Below are positions 4,508 through 5,584 of a stretch of DNA of 5,584 bases, in pieces. The first letter of the stretch is position 1. Each line of letters begins with the position of its first letter. A program made the position numbers and the translations under genes. The stretch is from Clostridiales bacterium UBA4653 (GTDB taxonomy: Bacteria; Bacillota; Clostridia; Oscillospirales; CAG-272): the NCBI GenBank assembly GCA_002405565.1, contig DHMB01000146.1:1-5584 (forward strand). Direction: 5' to 3'. The notes under the pieces are model-generated. The model saw only the letters and a list, made by a program, of their open reading frames with translations. It did no database searches and had not been told where the DNA came from.

Positions 4508-5584
4508 TTACTGAAGGAATCCTTTGTAATGGCGCATAGCCATCTGGGATTCCATATCTCTGATCGTTTCAAGCGCAACGCCCACAACGATGAGGAGCGA
4601 AGAACCGGAGAACGAAACAACGCCGATACCGACCGAGAAGAGCTCTGTCGATATGATGTTTATGATCAGCGGTACGCACGCGATTATTCCGAGGAAGAAC
4701 GCGCCCATAAGCACCACTTTGTTCAGTACCTTCTGGATGTACTGTGCGGTGGGCTTTCCGGGACGGATACCGGGAATCGATCCGCCCTGCTGCATAAGGT
4801 TGTTTGCAACCTCAACAGGGTTGAAGGAAATCGAAATGTAGAAATACGCGAACGCAATAATCAGAACGAATAAAACGACTGCGTAAATCCAGTTGTCGGA
4901 TGAAAGGGCGTTCTGAACTTTAGCCCAGAAGCTGCCCGACTTGGGCTGACAGAGATAAATGATTGTTACGGGGAGAGAAACGATCGTCGAAGCGAAGATG
5001 ATCGGCATAACGCCGGACATGTTCAGCTTTATCGGAAGGTTGGAGTTCTGACCGCCATACATTTTTCTGCCAACTACGCGCTTTGCGTACTGAACGGGTA
5101 TACGTCTTTCTGCGTCCGTCATATAAACCATGAATATGATGGAAGCGAGAACAACGAGAACCGCAAGTACGGAAAGTACAACGGCTACAGCAACATAAGA
5201 GTTGTCTTTCTTGAGGTACTCTGTTATCTGAGAGGAGAAGCTTGCGATCGTGGAAGGAATTCCGCAGAGGATGTTTGCAAAGAGTATCATGGAGATACCG
5301 TTGCCGATTCCCTGCTCGTCAATCTTCTCAGCCAGCCACATGATGAGCGAAGCGCCCGCCGTGTAGCAGAGGATTATCGTGACTGCAATAAAGACTGTCT
5401 CAAACTTGTTTGAGCCCGGTGTTATGATATCGCCACCGTAGGCTATTGTCATCTGCGATGAGCTGAGGAGCTTATAATAACCGAAGGCTGTTACAAGCGC
5501 AAGACCTACTGTGAGATAACGAGTGATTCTTTCAAGTTTCTTTCTGCCTTCTTCGCCCTGCTTTGAAAGTTTTTCAAGAGCGGG
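4508..5584 (-). CDS. secY: Protein translocase subunit SecY, C-terminal part (N-terminus beyond window)
   Basis: SecY is the channel-forming subunit of the SecYEG translocon in the cytoplasmic membrane. The frame is open to the window edge, giving 358 residues beginning PALEKLSKQGEEGRKK. Full-length proteins are about 420-440, so roughly 80-100 N-terminal residues (TM1, plug, TM2) are missing. An ATG at 5452 exists but is internal, because the SecY-like EGRKKLERITRYLTV lies upstream of it. Numbered from the window edge, eight hydrophobic segments are visible at about 21-40, 62-85, 97-117, 130-155, 191-212, 232-253, 290-310 and 320-341, fitting TM3-TM10. Conserved landmarks are EQGIGNGISMILF before and in TM5, ERRIPVQYAKR (159-169, start of the cytosolic TM6-7 loop), SIPGIRPGKPT (269-279, TM8-9 loop) and the short C-terminal tail ending MRHYKGFLQ. 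The loops at ERRIPVQ and GIRPGKPT are where ribosome and SecA bind in studied homologues. adk follows after 79 bases. Confidence 0.97.
   Translation of the reverse strand, partial: PALEKLSKQGEEGRKKLERITRYLTVGLALVTAFGYYKLLSSSQMTIAYGGDIITPGSNKFETVFIAVTIILCYTAGASLIMWLAEKIDEQGIGNGISMILFANILCGIPSTIASFSSQITEYLKKDNSYVAVAVVLSVLAVLVVLASIIFMVYMTDAERRIPVQYAKRVVGRKMYGGQNSNLPIKLNMSGVMPIIFASTIVSLPVTIIYLCQPKSGSFWAKVQNALSSDNWIYAVVLFVLIIAFAYFYISISFNPVEVANNLMQQGGSIPGIRPGKPTAQYIQKVLNKVVLMGAFFLGIIACVPLIINIISTELFSVGIGVVSFSGSSLLIVVGVALETIRDMESQMAMRHYKGFLQ

Noticed and set aside
4289..4873. Long plus-strand open frame of 194 codons opposite adk and secY
   Set aside because: It is antisense to two clear, conserved genes, crosses their boundary, has no recognisable domain, and its composition (many R, N, E) is what a reverse-frame shadow of these genes would give.
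5450..5452. secY starting at the ATG at 5452 as a complete shorter protein
   Set aside because: The 44 codons upstream to the window edge translate to conserved SecY sequence (EGRKKLERITRYLTV), so this ATG is internal and the gene is cut by the window.

Overview
The window is a stretch of bacterial core genome: the secY end of the spc operon running straight into the alpha operon, all on the minus strand. In transcription order (high to low coordinates) it holds secY (N-terminus cut off by the window edge), adk, map, infA, rpmJ, rpsM, rpsK, rpsD, rpoA and the first seven codons of rplQ. Every gene is intact apart from the two cut by the window edges. I see no mobile element, CRISPR array, tRNA, rRNA, phage gene or defence gene, and no gene of unknown function.

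The organism is most likely a Gram-positive anaerobe of the Clostridia, possibly a gut Oscillospiraceae/Ruminococcaceae-type bacterium. The reasons are the gene order secY-adk-map-infA-rpmJ-rpsM-rpsK-rpsD-rpoA-rplQ with rpsD inside the alpha operon (in Bacillus subtilis rpsD lies elsewhere), strong GGAGG-type Shine-Dalgarno sites before most genes, a zinc-binding (four-cysteine) adenylate kinase lid, and moderate GC content. This placement rests on gene order and recalled protein similarity, not on a phylogeny.

Layout: 5584-4508 secY; 79-bp gap with a GNRA-capped hairpin; 4428-3787 adk; 6-bp gap; 3780-3028 map; 22-bp gap; 3005-2769 infA; 18-bp gap; 2750-2637 rpmJ; 23-bp gap; 2613-2245 rpsM; 14-bp gap; 2230-1832 rpsK; 26-bp gap; 1805-1176 rpsD; 106-bp gap with two inverted repeats; 1069-104 rpoA; 81-bp AT-rich gap; 22-1 rplQ start. 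There is no gene-free stretch over 300 bases. No convincing promoter or U-tract terminator was found, so the genes are probably read through as one long transcript, possibly with RNA processing or attenuation at the three wider gaps.

Together the genes supply the Sec membrane channel, nucleotide balance (adenylate kinase), N-terminal methionine removal, translation initiation (IF1), ribosomal proteins L36, S13, S11, S4 and L17, and the RNA polymerase alpha subunit. Two predicted starts (infA, rpsD) are moved downstream from the longest open frame because the ribosome binding site lies inside the longer version. rpmJ and the rplQ start are short genes that a simple ORF scan would miss. The only structure not explained by the genes is in the gaps: the rpsD-rpoA hairpins are the best candidate for something worth testing. 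I found no sign of a previously undescribed system.
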